From NCBI RefSeq assembly GCF_022538185.1, contig NZ_JAKYXC010000014.1, positions 1 to 64,000 on the forward strand: 64,000 nucleotides of DNA, in the 5' to 3' direction. Both the position numbers and the translations under genes were made by a program. Position 1 is the first letter of the stretch, and the number at the start of each line of letters is the position of its first letter. The DNA is from Microbacterium sp. CFH 31415 (GTDB taxonomy: Bacteria > Actinomycetota > Actinomycetes > Actinomycetales > Microbacteriaceae). Shown one piece after another: positions 42,917 to 51,714 of this stretch. Below the pieces are notes generated by a model. It was not told where the DNA came from. It ran no database searches and worked only from the letters and a program-made list of their open reading frames with translations.

Positions 42917-45376
42917 ATGACCGACGCCCCCTTTCCTCTCATCGTCGGCGGAGACCGCGGGCCTCAGCAGGCCGGCGCACGCCCCGACGAAGACCTTCTC
43001 GCCGGGCTCAACCCGCAGCAGCGCGAGGCCGTCACCTACCGCGGCCAGGCGCTGCTCATCGTCGCGGGCGCCGGCTCCGGCAAGACGAGCGTCCTGACGC
43101 GTCGCATCGCGTCGCTGCTGCGCGGACGCGAGGCGTGGCCGAGCCAGATCCTCGCGATCACGTTCACCAACAAGGCCGCAGGCGAGATGCGCGAGCGCGT
43201 CGAGCAGCTGGTGGGCGAGACCGCACGCGGCATGTGGATCTCGACGTTCCACTCCGCCTGCGTGCGCATCCTCCGCCGCGAGGCCGAGCAGTTCGGCTTC
43301 ACGAAGGCGTTCACGATCTACGACTCGGGCGACTCGCGCGCTCTCATCAAGCGGCTCGTCAAGGAGCACGAGGCCGACGCGTTCGGACTCACCCCTGCGG
43401 CCACGCAGAGCAAGATCTCCAAGCTCAAGAACGAGTTGGCGGATGCCGAGTCCTACGCTCGATCGGCCAATATGAGTGATCCGGCCGAGCGGGTGTTCGT
43501 CGAGCTGTTCGCCGCCTACCAGCGGGAGCTGCAGCGGGCGAACGCGTTCGACTTCGACGACCTCATCGCGCAGACGGTGTTCCTCTTCCGCGCCTTCCCG
43601 CACGTCGCCGACGTGTACCGCCGCCGGTTCCGGCACATCCTGGTCGACGAGTATCAAGACACCAACCACGCCCAGTACGCGCTGATCCACGAACTGACGC
43701 GGCCGATCGGATCGGATGCCGGGCCCATCGCGTCCTCCGGCGGCATGATGATCTTCGAGCCCGACCCGGCCGACGACCCCGACAAGGCCGGCGCCTCGCT
43801 CACCGTGGTCGGCGACTCCGACCAGTCGATCTACGCGTTCCGCGGCGCCGACATCCGCAACATCAGCGAGTTCGAGCGCGACTACCCCGGCGCGAAGGTC
43901 GTGCTGCTCGAGCAGAACTACCGCTCGACCCAGAACATCCTGTCGGCGGCGAACGCTGTCATCAGCAACAACTTCGACCGCAAAGACAAGAAGCTCTGGA
44001 CCGACGTCGGCGCCGGCGAGCAGATCGTCGGGTTCACCGGCTACTCGCAGCACGACGAGGCGCAATTCGTCGCCGACGAGATCGAGGTGCTGCGCAAGGC
44101 CGGCATCGACTACTCGCAGATGGCCGTCTTCTACCGCACGAACTCGCAGTCGCGTGCGCTGGAAGAGATCTTCATCCGCTCGGCCGTGCCCTACAAGATC
44201 ATGGGCGGAACGAAGTTCTATGAGCGCGCCGAGATCAAGGACGCCCTGGCGTACCTCGTGGCGGTGTCGAATCCCGCCGACGAGATGGCTATGCGCCGCA
44301 TCATCAACCGGCCGCGCCGGGGCATCGGCGACGTCACCATCGAGGCGATCTCGCGCTACGCGCAGGAGGAGCAGATCACCTTCCGCGACGCGCTCGCAAA
44401 CTCGTCGGCGCTCGGCGTGGGGCCCAAGATCCAGGCGGCGATCGCGCATCTCGATGCCGTTCTGGCCGAGGCATCCGCCCTCATGCTCCCCGCGAGCGGC
44501 GAGCTGGCACCCCCGACCGCGGTCGCCGAGGGACTGCAGCTGCTGCTGAACAAGAGCGGCTACTACGATGCGCTGCGGGCGAGCAAGGACGCGCAGGACG
44601 AGGCGCGCATCGAGAACCTCGACGAGCTCGTCGCCGTGGCGCGCGAGTTCGCGCGCAACAACCCCGAGGGCACGGTGATCGACTTCCTCGCGGAGGTCGC
44701 GCTGGTCTCCGACGCGGATGATCTGGAGGATGCCTCGGGCTCGGTGTCGCTCATGACGCTGCACACTGCGAAGGGCCTCGAGTACGACGCGGTGTTCGTC
44801 ACCGGTGTCGAGGAGGACCTGATCCCGCACCGGATCTCAGCGGGCGAGCCCGGCGGTCCCCAGGAGGAGCGCCGGCTGTTCTACGTCGGCATCACGCGCG
44901 CCCGTAAGCGGCTGTACGTGTCGCTCGCGATGACCCGCGCGCAGTTCGGCGAGGTGACGGTGGCGATGCCGAGCCGGTTCCTGCAGGAGATCCCGGCCGA
45001 GCTGCTCACCTGGCGCCAGTCGCCGGGCGACGTGAACTCGCGCGGCGGCACGCAGTCGCGCGCGCTCAACGCGCGGCGCGGATCTGGGTCGGGCTACGGC
45101 GGCTCGGGCAAGCGCTACGGCGACGACCTCGTGCCGCTCGCCAAGCGCGAGCCCTCCGGCAACCTCGAGCGCTTCGCGAACCGCATTCCGGCGAAGGTGC
45201 GCGACAACGGCGACATGCAGCTCGCCCCGGGCGACCGCATCCGTCACGACGACTTCGGCGAGGGCCGCGTCGACGCTGTCACCGGTGACGGCGCGAAGCG
45301 CGTCGCACATGTGCGGTTCGACAAGGTCGGTCCCAAGAAGCTGCTGATCAAGATCGCGCCGATCGAGAAGCTGTAG
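42917..45376 (+). CDS. pcrA: ATP-dependent DNA helicase PcrA/UvrD
   Basis: An 819-aa superfamily 1A helicase. Motif Q LNPQQREAV, Walker A AGAGSGKTSVL, motif Ia ITFTNKAAGEM, DEYQDTN (motif II), VGDSDQSIYAFRGAD (motif III), LEQNYRST (IV), MTLHTAKGLEYDAVF (V) and ERRLFYVGITRA (VI) are all present. A basic linker and a C-terminal Tudor-like DNA/RNA-polymerase-binding segment (DRIRHDDFGEGRV) finish the protein. It acts in nucleotide excision and replication restart. A hairpin terminator follows. Confidence 0.95.
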   Translation: MTDAPFPLIVGGDRGPQQAGARPDEDLLAGLNPQQREAVTYRGQALLIVAGAGSGKTSVLTRRIASLLRGREAWPSQILAITFTNKAAGEMRERVEQLVGETARGMWISTFHSACVRILRREAEQFGFTKAFTIYDSGDSRALIKRLVKEHEADAFGLTPAATQSKISKLKNELADAESYARSANMSDPAERVFVELFAAYQRELQRANAFDFDDLIAQTVFLFRAFPHVADVYRRRFRHILVDEYQDTNHAQYALIHELTRPIGSDAGPIASSGGMMIFEPDPADDPDKAGASLTVVGDSDQSIYAFRGADIRNISEFERDYPGAKVVLLEQNYRSTQNILSAANAVISNNFDRKDKKLWTDVGAGEQIVGFTGYSQHDEAQFVADEIEVLRKAGIDYSQMAVFYRTNSQSRALEEIFIRSAVPYKIMGGTKFYERAEIKDALAYLVAVSNPADEMAMRRIINRPRRGIGDVTIEAISRYAQEEQITFRDALANSSALGVGPKIQAAIAHLDAVLAEASALMLPASGELAPPTAVAEGLQLLLNKSGYYDALRASKDAQDEARIENLDELVAVAREFARNNPEGTVIDFLAEVALVSDADDLEDASGSVSLMTLHTAKGLEYDAVFVTGVEEDLIPHRISAGEPGGPQEERRLFYVGITRARKRLYVSLAMTRAQFGEVTVAMPSRFLQEIPAELLTWRQSPGDVNSRGGTQSRALNARRGSGSGYGGSGKRYGDDLVPLAKREPSGNLERFANRIPAKVRDNGDMQLAPGDRIRHDDFGEGRVDAVTGDGAKRVAHVRFDKVGPKKLLIKIAPIEKL

Positions 45377-45394
45377 CGACGAACCGTCGATCGC

Positions 45395-45424
45395 CGGCTC
45401 GAGCGCCCACGGGCGCGCGAGCCG
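45395..45424. terminator. Hairpin terminator after the helicase gene
   Basis: Arms CGGCTCGAGCGCCC and GGGCGCGCGAGCCG match with one mismatch around a 2-base turn, 19 bp after the stop. It lies between convergent genes and may serve both. Confidence 0.6.
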
Positions 45425-45452
45425 CGCGCCCGCCCGCCCGCGCGCCGCGCGC

Positions 45453-46061
45453 TCAAGGCTCGGTGCGGGTCGCGAGCAGGTGGTGGTGGGCGAGGCGCCG
45501 TAGCGCGAGCATCACCGGCTCATACAGCGCGGTGCCCAGCACGGCGTAGGGCACGGCCTCATCCAGGCTCATGGCGGACATGGGCGCGATCTCCTCTGCG
45601 GCGACCGAGCGCATGGCGCCGCCGTACCTCCGCAGCGTCTCGGCGTCGGCGGCGAGGCCGGCAGCCTCGAGCGCGCCGAGGGCCTCCTCCAGCTGGGCCA
45701 CCGCGGTGAAGTCCGCGTCGTACGTGAAGCCGAGGTCGTCGATCGCCGCGCGGGCACGCGGATAGTTCACGCGGTCGGCGTCGACGTAGGGAGGCAGCGC
45801 ACCCACGGCTCGCCCGAGGGTGGTCAGGGCGTCGAGGCCGGGCTCGTCGACGAGGGCGAGGATGTCGCGCACGCGGGCGAGGGGGAGGCCGCGCACGTCC
45901 GCCAGTGCTGCGATGAGCTTCAGCCGGGCGAGGTGGTCGTCGTCGTACTCGGCACGGGTGGCCGACGTCACGACGCCGCGAGGCAGCATCCCTTCGCGGA
46001 TGTAGTACTTCACCGTCGCGACGGGCACCCCGCTGCGCTCCGCCAGTTCCGAGATCCTCAC
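45453..46061 (-). CDS. MerR-family transcriptional regulator
   Basis: A 202-aa regulator. The N-terminal MRISELAERSGVPVATVKYY and REGMLPRGV make up the MerR winged helix; about 130 residues of coiled and effector sequence follow without metal-binding cysteines. It is divergent from a small membrane protein gene and the 68-bp gap contains a promoter with dyads, so it probably controls both. Confidence 0.87.
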   Translation of the reverse strand: MRISELAERSGVPVATVKYYIREGMLPRGVVTSATRAEYDDDHLARLKLIAALADVRGLPLARVRDILALVDEPGLDALTTLGRAVGALPPYVDADRVNYPRARAAIDDLGFTYDADFTAVAQLEEALGALEAAGLAADAETLRRYGGAMRSVAAEEIAPMSAMSLDEAVPYAVLGTALYEPVMLALRRLAHHHLLATRTEP

Positions 46062-46070
46062 ATCGCCCCC

Positions 46071-46119
46071 TTGTGATGGATACTATAGCTATCTAATATT
46101 GGACAGTCGAACTATCCAA
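46071..46119. promoter_or_regulatory. Divergent promoter/operator of the MerR gene and membrane protein
   Basis: Plus strand: TTGTGA (46071-46076), 17-bp spacer, TAATAT (46094-46099). The spacer contains GATA and TATC arms 7 bp apart (46079-46093), where MerR proteins usually bind. A second dyad, TTGGACAGT and ACTATCCAA with CGA between (46099-46119, one mismatch), covers the expected start site. Minus strand: TTCGAC, 18 bp, TATAGT toward the MerR gene. Confidence 0.6.
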
Positions 46120-46129
46120 GGAGGTCGGA

Positions 46130-46546
46130 GTGGACCCGATCATCACCGTCGTCACAGGCGCGACGATCCTCACAGTCATCGGAGTCATGTCTGGCGGCAC
46201 CTTCCTGTTGCGCATCGCGACCGGCGGCCTGCCCTTCAACGGGCTGCAGAAGACGTTCTTCCGGGCGGGCCACGCGCACGCCGGCGTGCTCGTCATCCTG
46301 GGTCTGGTGTGCATCCTGCTGCTGTCGGCGTCAGGTGCCGCGCCCGGGTGGCAGTGGGCGGGGGTGGGGGTGCTCGCCGGAGCGATCCTCATTCCGGCGG
46401 GTTTCTTCCTCTCGGTCCTGGGTCGCGAGCCCGAGCGCCCCGGCCGGGCGATCGCACTGCTGTGGGTGGGCGTGGTGGTGCTGGCGGCATCGCTGCTCGT
46501 CGTCGGCGTCGCGGTGATCGTCGCGGGAGTGGCCGCTCTCGGCTGA
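46130..46546 (+). CDS. Small four-TM membrane protein of unknown function
   Basis: A 138-aa protein with four hydrophobic helices and the segment FFRAGHAHAGVLVILGL after the first. GTG 46130 has AAGGAGG 6 bp upstream. It is divergent from the MerR gene and likely its regulated target. No family function known to me. Confidence 0.75.
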   Translation: MDPIITVVTGATILTVIGVMSGGTFLLRIATGGLPFNGLQKTFFRAGHAHAGVLVILGLVCILLLSASGAAPGWQWAGVGVLAGAILIPAGFFLSVLGREPERPGRAIALLWVGVVVLAASLLVVGVAVIVAGVAALG

Positions 46547-46554
46547 GGGTTGGA

Positions 46555-46609
46555 CGCCGGCCCGGGGGACAGCCCAGGTCGGCGTTTCTCGCGCCGCGCC
46601 CAGGCTCGG
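46555..46609. repeat. Intergenic element, copy A, with hairpin
   Basis: Starts 8 bp after the membrane protein gene: CGCCGGCCCGGG, GGACAG, then CCCAGGTCGGCG forming a hairpin, followed by TTTCTC and ending in CAGGCTCGG. The same series occurs at 48910-48962 behind the surface protein. Probably a terminator. The remaining sequence up to 46749 shows nothing clear. Confidence 0.6.
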
Positions 46610-46749
46610 CGGGCCGCGAAGCTCTGGATCGGCCCAGCTTTCACCCAGCGGGCCCCAACTGCCCTCCGGGCGTGGTCAGCGCGGCCAGAATGGGATCGGC
46701 GTGGACGGCGGGGGCCGTGCAAGACCCACGCGATCCTCCGAGGAGCCGA

Positions 46750-48900
46750 ATGTCTCTGCTTCCTGGCCGTGCTCCAGCGCGCGCGCTCAGCACACTTGTC
46801 GCCGCGGCATTGATCGTCGGTGGCGGGGTCACGGCGACCTCCGCGTCCGCTCTCGAGCTCCAGGCCGGTTCGATCAGCGGATCGGTGACGGATGCGGTGG
46901 GCGGCGCCCTGGCGGACGTCGCCGTCTCCGTCGTCCCCACCGATGGCTCCGCCGCCGTCGTCGCATCGACGGACTCGGCGGGCGCGTACACCGTCTCGGA
47001 TCTGGCGCCGGGCGAGTACAAGGTCCACTTCGACGCTGCCGGGCCGACATTTCTCGACGAGTGGTGGGATGACGCGGCCAGCGAAGCCGAGGCATCCGTC
47101 ATCACCGTCGTCGACGGCGGCGCCCACGAAGCGAGCGCGTCGCTCAGTGCAGGCCCCATGATCGCCGGCACGGTGCCGCAGATCATCGGCGCCGTCGCCG
47201 TCGGCTCGACCCTGTCGGCCGAGCCCGGCGCATGGACCGAGGGGGCCACCCTCTCCTACCAGTGGTTCGTGGATGGCCTTGCCGTCGCAGGCGCCACCGA
47301 CCCGGCCTTCGCGCTCACTGCGGACACGCTCGGCAAGACCGTTCGCATCGACGTGACGGGCGCGATGGACGGCTTCGCTCCGACCACGCTGCCGTCGCAG
47401 GAGACGGCACGGGTCGCCCCAGGTGCGCTGGTGTACCAGGTGCCCAGCATCTCGGGAACGGCGGGCGTCGGCTTCACGCTGACCGCCGTGGCCGGAACCT
47501 GGACTGCGGGCACCGTGCTGTCGTACCAGTGGTTCGCCAACAGCACCGCGATCGTCGGGGCGACGAGCGCGAAGCTCGTCCTGACGAGCGCGCTCAAGGA
47601 CAAGGCCATCAAGGTTGCCGTGACCGGATCGCTGCCCGGGTACGCCGACCTGCGAAAGGTGTCTGCAGCCACCCCGAAGGTCGCGACCGTCGCGACACCG
47701 AAGATCACCGGAACCGCCGCGACCGGCAACACGCTGACTGTGACGCCGGGCGCGTGGACCGCCTCCACGGGGTTCGCGTACCAGTGGTACGCCGACGATG
47801 CACCCATCACCGCGGCGACGAAGTCCACCTTCGTGCCGAAGGCCACCCACGTCGCCAAGCGCATCTCGGTCACCGTGACCGGCACGAAAGCCGGCTATGC
47901 GACCGTGACGAAGAAGGCGGCGGCGACGCCGAAGGTCACGGGCTTCTCCGTCCCGAAGATCACCGGCACAGCTGCGGTCGGGCTCGCCCTCACGGCCCAC
48001 CGCGGCTCGTGGACGGCGGGGACCACGATCACCTACCAGTGGTACGCCGATGGCGCGGCGATCAGCGGCGCGACCGGCTACACGTTCCGCCCGACGTCGA
48101 CCCAGCGGGACAAGCGCCTCACTGTGAAGGTCACCGGCAAGCAGTCCGGCTTCGCGACCGTGACGGCTGCCTCGGCCGCCACCGCGCGGGTCGCAACAGT
48201 GGCCACGCCGAGCATCTCCGGGGTGTACATGGTGGGCTCGACCCTGACCGCCAAGCCCAATACATGGACGACGGGCACGAGCTTCGCGTACCAGTGGTTC
48301 GCCGACGGTGCGCCGATCTCGGGCGCGACCCGCTCTACCCTCGCCCTCAGCAGCTACCAGAAGGACAAGCAGATCACCGTCATCGTCACCGGTCGGAAGT
48401 CGGGCTGGTCGACGGTCGCCCGCACCTCCTCGAAGACGGTGCGCATCGCCGTCACGAGCGCCCCCACGATCGGTGGCAGCCTGATCGCAGGGTCGACCCT
48501 CACCGCGCGGAACGGCACCTGGTCGGCTACGGGCTTCACGTACAAGTGGTACGTCGGCGGCGCGCTGGCGGCGAGCGGGTCGAGGTCGACATTCACCCTG
48601 TCGAAGGCGCACATCGCCAAGTCCGTCAAGGTGGTCGTGGTGGGGAGCCGGAGCGGGTACCAGACGCTTTCGCGCAGCAGTGCGACGACCGGCGCGGTGT
48701 CGTCCGGTAAGGCCCGCCCCGCGAGCAGGGACAACTGCCCGTCGGGATACCCGGTCAAGGGCAATCAGACGACCCGTCACACGAGCGACTGGATCTACCA
48801 CGTCCCGGGCGGTCAGTACTACGCCGTGACCGACCCCGAGGAGTGCTTCGCCACCGAGGCGGCCGCGCGGGTATGGGGTTACCGCGCCTCGCTGCGCTGA
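46750..48900 (+). CDS. Secreted repeat protein with C-terminal sunset-like domain
   Basis: A 716-aa exported protein. Signal peptide about 1-36; a carboxypeptidase-regulatory-like beta domain (about 40-130, ISGSVTDAVGGALADVAVSV). Then six repeats of ~80-90 residues, each with ITGTAxxGxTLTAxxGTW, YQWYADGxxISGAT and xDKxIxVxVTGxxxGY. The last ~55 residues carry NCPSGYPVKGN, WIYHVPGGQYYAVTDPEECF and a terminal GYRAS, the so-called sunset domain. No LPXTG anchor. Likely cell-surface or matrix role. It is flanked by two copies of an intergenic element. Confidence 0.8.
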   Translation: MSLLPGRAPARALSTLVAAALIVGGGVTATSASALELQAGSISGSVTDAVGGALADVAVSVVPTDGSAAVVASTDSAGAYTVSDLAPGEYKVHFDAAGPTFLDEWWDDAASEAEASVITVVDGGAHEASASLSAGPMIAGTVPQIIGAVAVGSTLSAEPGAWTEGATLSYQWFVDGLAVAGATDPAFALTADTLGKTVRIDVTGAMDGFAPTTLPSQETARVAPGALVYQVPSISGTAGVGFTLTAVAGTWTAGTVLSYQWFANSTAIVGATSAKLVLTSALKDKAIKVAVTGSLPGYADLRKVSAATPKVATVATPKITGTAATGNTLTVTPGAWTASTGFAYQWYADDAPITAATKSTFVPKATHVAKRISVTVTGTKAGYATVTKKAAATPKVTGFSVPKITGTAAVGLALTAHRGSWTAGTTITYQWYADGAAISGATGYTFRPTSTQRDKRLTVKVTGKQSGFATVTAASAATARVATVATPSISGVYMVGSTLTAKPNTWTTGTSFAYQWFADGAPISGATRSTLALSSYQKDKQITVIVTGRKSGWSTVARTSSKTVRIAVTSAPTIGGSLIAGSTLTARNGTWSATGFTYKWYVGGALAASGSRSTFTLSKAHIAKSVKVVVVGSRSGYQTLSRSSATTGAVSSGKARPASRDNCPSGYPVKGNQTTRHTSDWIYHVPGGQYYAVTDPEECFATEAAARVWGYRASLR

Positions 48901-48909
48901 GCGTGGGTG

Positions 48910-48962
48910 CGCCGGCCTGGGGACAGCCCAGGTCGGCGTTCTCCTGCCCGGGTTAGGCTCGG
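48910..48962. repeat. Intergenic element, copy B, with hairpin
   Basis: CGCCGGCCTGGG and CCCAGGTCGGCG form a 12-bp stem with one G-T pair around GACAG, followed by TTCTCCTG and ending in TAGGCTCGG just before the SseB gene. It matches copy A at 46555. It also fits a terminator of the surface protein gene. Confidence 0.6.
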
Positions 48963-48965
48963 ACC

Positions 48966-50015
48966 ATGGCTCTGTTCTCGCGCCGCTCCAAAGACTCCTC
49001 CGAAACGCCGGCTGACGACGCCGCGCCCGAAGAGGCGGTCGACAGTGCGGTCGCCGGGGCGAGCATCGATGCCCCCGACGCGACGTCCGAGGCCGACGAC
49101 GCGGCGGCCGCGGCATCCGTGTCCATCTCGGTGTCCTCCTACGGCGGACTCGGCGCTTCGGCGCCTCCGCCGGCCAAGCCCCAGCTGCAGCCCCGCAAGA
49201 CCGGGCGCGCGGCCACCAAGGTCGCGCCCCGCGCGACCGAGACCGTCCCCGGGCTCCAGGACAACGTGCTCGTGCGGGAGGCGCTCGCCCGGCTCGCCGA
49301 CGGGACGGCGCCGCAGGCGCTTCTCGACGTGGCGCGGCAGTGCCTGCAGGGGCACCTCTTCCTGCGCATCAAGGGCGACGCCCGCGCCCTGCTCGCCGAG
49401 GGCAAGGAACTCCCGCTCGCGATGGTGAAGGTGGGCGATCGCGCCTTCGCGCTGGCGTACTCGAGCGGCGCCGCGCTGCAGGCGAGCGTGCGCGCCGACG
49501 GTGACGCCGACACCTCGGCGCTCGGGCAGCCGGTGCTGTCGGTCATCAAGCATGTGCTCGCCGGACCCTACGAGGGTCTCGTCCTCGACCAGTCCTCGGC
49601 GCCCGCGCGGGTCGTGCTGCCGAAGGACCTGCTCAAGAAGCTCCTCGAGAAGGTCGACGAGAAGCTCGCGATCAAGACGCTCCTCGCAGCCGAACGCACC
49701 CCCGAGACGGCCGCCGCCGTGGCGCAGGCGCTCGCCGAGGCCCCGCTGTGGGTGGCCGTGGGCAAGCTCGACGACGGTCGTCCCGGCATCGCGGAGGGGC
49801 GTGCCGAGGACGGCTCCCGCTACCTCGAGGTGTACTCGCACCCGGTCGAGGTGGCCGTCATGGGCCGCGGCGACCAGGCCGCGCCCGTGACCGCCGCCCA
49901 GCTCGCAGCCGCGCTCGGCGACGAGGGACTCGCGGGAGTGATCGTCGACCCGGCCGGCCCCTGGATCCGCCTGTCGCGCGACGAGCTCGCACCGGTCTTC
50001 GCCACCGCAGCCTGA
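48966..50015 (+). CDS. SseB-family protein
   Basis: A 349-aa soluble protein. The first ~95 residues are acidic, Ala/Pro-rich and probably disordered; two SseB-like modules follow (about 100-215, with GDRAFALAYSSGAALQA, and 220-349). In Microbacterium and relatives such proteins are common; enteric SseB enhances serine sensitivity, but the mechanism is unknown. ATG 48966 follows the intergenic element directly and has no clear ribosome site. Confidence 0.78.
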   Translation: MALFSRRSKDSSETPADDAAPEEAVDSAVAGASIDAPDATSEADDAAAAASVSISVSSYGGLGASAPPPAKPQLQPRKTGRAATKVAPRATETVPGLQDNVLVREALARLADGTAPQALLDVARQCLQGHLFLRIKGDARALLAEGKELPLAMVKVGDRAFALAYSSGAALQASVRADGDADTSALGQPVLSVIKHVLAGPYEGLVLDQSSAPARVVLPKDLLKKLLEKVDEKLAIKTLLAAERTPETAAAVAQALAEAPLWVAVGKLDDGRPGIAEGRAEDGSRYLEVYSHPVEVAVMGRGDQAAPVTAAQLAAALGDEGLAGVIVDPAGPWIRLSRDELAPVFATAA

Positions 50016-50040
50016 CGCACCGGCACGCGCCGCGGCCCGG

Positions 50041-50594
50041 CACCGCCTGTCGTGGCGGCGGAGATCGCCGACGGCACGCCGGGTCGTGGCATCCGTCCCC
50101 GGCGTGTCGTGGACGGTCTCCGATGTTGCGCACGAAGGGGGTATTGGCGCGGCGTCCGGTCGGTGACGCCTGCGTCGCGCGGCCGCCCGGCACCGCGTGT
50201 CGTAGCGGCGGAGATCTTCGGCGCCGCGCCGGGTCGTGGCATCCGTCCCCGGCGTGTCGTGGACGGTCTCCGATGTTGCGCACGACGGGGGTGTTGGCGC
50301 GGCGTCCGGTCGGTGGCGCCTGCGTCGCACGCGCGGCCGGACGGCACCGCGTGTCGTAGCGGCGGAGATCTTCGGCGGCGCGCCGGGTCGTGGCATCCGT
50401 CCCCGGCGTGTCGCGGGATGATCTCCGATGTTGCGCACGACGGGGGTGTTGGCGCGGCGTCCGGTCGGTGGCGCCTGCGTCGCACGCGCGGCCGGACGGC
50501 ACCGCGTGTCGTAGCGGCGGAGATCTTCGGCGGCGCGCCGGGGCGCGGCATCCGTCCCCGGCGTGTCGCGGATGATCTCCGATTCTGCGCACGA
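50041..50594. repeat. Tandem array of 150-155-bp non-coding repeats, about 3.6 units
   Basis: Units begin with CACCGC at 50041, 50191, 50345 and 50500 (the last is partial). Each carries GTCGTAGCGGCGGAGATC, GGCATCCGTCCCCGGCGTG, TCTCCGATGTTGCGCACGA and GTTGGCGCGGCGTCCGGTCG with little variation. Spacing is 150, 154 and 155 bp, not a multiple of three, which argues against coding. It fills most of the 652-bp gap between the SseB and polymerase genes. A related element is at 4541-4627. Confidence 0.85.
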
Positions 50595-50667
50595 GGTTCT
50601 GCGGCCCGAGGGCGCCGGATCCCGAGGAGGGGTGCGGGATGTCGCGCCCCGCGCCTAGGGTCGAGGC

Positions 50668-51699
50668 ATGGCGTCGGAGCGCATCACCCTGACCATTCCC
50701 GGGCCCGAGGGCGACCGCGAGGTGGGGCTGTCCAGCCCGAACCGCGTGATCTGGCCCGAGCTCGGCATCACCAAGCACGAGCTGGCCGAGTACCTGCTCG
50801 CGGTCGCGCAGCCGTTCCTCGCCGCGAACGGCGACCGGCCGGTCTCGCTCGAACGGTTCCCCGAGGGCGTCGGGGGCGAGAAGTTCTACTCGAAGAACCC
50901 GCCCAAGGGCGCACCCGCGTTCGTCGAGGCGCAGACCGTCACATACAACAGCGGGCGGCGGCATCCGCAGCTCATCCTGACCGAGATCGCGGCGGCTGTC
51001 TGGGCGGTGCAGATGAACACGATCGTCTTCCACCCGTGGGCGTCGCTGACGGCCAACACAGACAACCCCGTCGAGCTGCGGATCGACCTCGACCCTCAGC
51101 CGGGAACGGATTTCGCGGATGCCGCGGCCGTCGCTCCCGCGCTGCGCGAGGTGCTGATCGAGGCGGGGCTCACGCCGTTCCTCAAGACGAGCGGCAATCG
51201 CGGCATCCACGTCTTCTGTCCCATCGCGCCGGAGTGGGAATTCCTCGAAGTGCGGCACGCGGTGATCGCGGCCGGGCGCGAACTGGAGCGGCGCATGCCC
51301 GACAAGGTCACGATGAACTGGTGGAAGGAAGAGCGCGGCGAACGCATCTTCATCGACTTCAACCAGGCGAACCGCGACCGCACGATGGCGGGCGCCTACA
51401 GTCCGCGCGCCCTGCCCGCGGCGACGGTGTCCACGCCGGTGACGTGGGACGAACTGGAGGCGGGGGTCGACCCGTCGTCGTTCACGGTGCGCTCGGTGCC
51501 CGGGCGCCTGGCCGAGGTCGGCGACCCGTGGGCCGACCTGCTGGCGGAGCCGGGCCGCATCGACACGCTTCTCGCGTGGTGGCAGCGCGACCTCGACGAC
51601 GGGCTCGGCGAGCTTCCGTTCCCGCCGGACTTCCCGAAGATGCCCGGGGAGCCGCCACGGGTGCAGCCCAGCCGCAAGAACCCCGGGAACTGGGACTGA
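50668..51699 (+). CDS. LigD-type DNA primase-polymerase domain protein
   Basis: A 343-aa stand-alone LigD polymerase-domain homologue. Metal-binding aspartates: RIDLDP (Asp140, Asp142) and FIDFNQ (Asp230); TSGNRGIHVF is the nucleotide-binding loop; WWKEERGERIF is typical. It ends shortly after the polymerase core, unlike the longer paralogue at 2797-4041. An ATP-dependent ligase is encoded 0.6 kb away in the opposite direction, so the two may act jointly in end-joining or gap repair. Confidence 0.88.
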   Translation: MASERITLTIPGPEGDREVGLSSPNRVIWPELGITKHELAEYLLAVAQPFLAANGDRPVSLERFPEGVGGEKFYSKNPPKGAPAFVEAQTVTYNSGRRHPQLILTEIAAAVWAVQMNTIVFHPWASLTANTDNPVELRIDLDPQPGTDFADAAAVAPALREVLIEAGLTPFLKTSGNRGIHVFCPIAPEWEFLEVRHAVIAAGRELERRMPDKVTMNWWKEERGERIFIDFNQANRDRTMAGAYSPRALPAATVSTPVTWDELEAGVDPSSFTVRSVPGRLAEVGDPWADLLAEPGRIDTLLAWWQRDLDDGLGELPFPPDFPKMPGEPPRVQPSRKNPGNWD

Positions 51700-51714
51700 C
51701 GACGGGGCGCCGCG

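Noticed and set aside
46093..49116. A 1007-codon minus-strand open frame
   Set aside because: Antisense to the repeat protein; its apparent repeats merely mirror that gene.
50041..50594. Coding repeat protein in the 150-155-bp array
   Set aside because: Unit lengths of 150, 154 and 155 bp shift the frame; open frames there are short and Arg-rich with no start signals.
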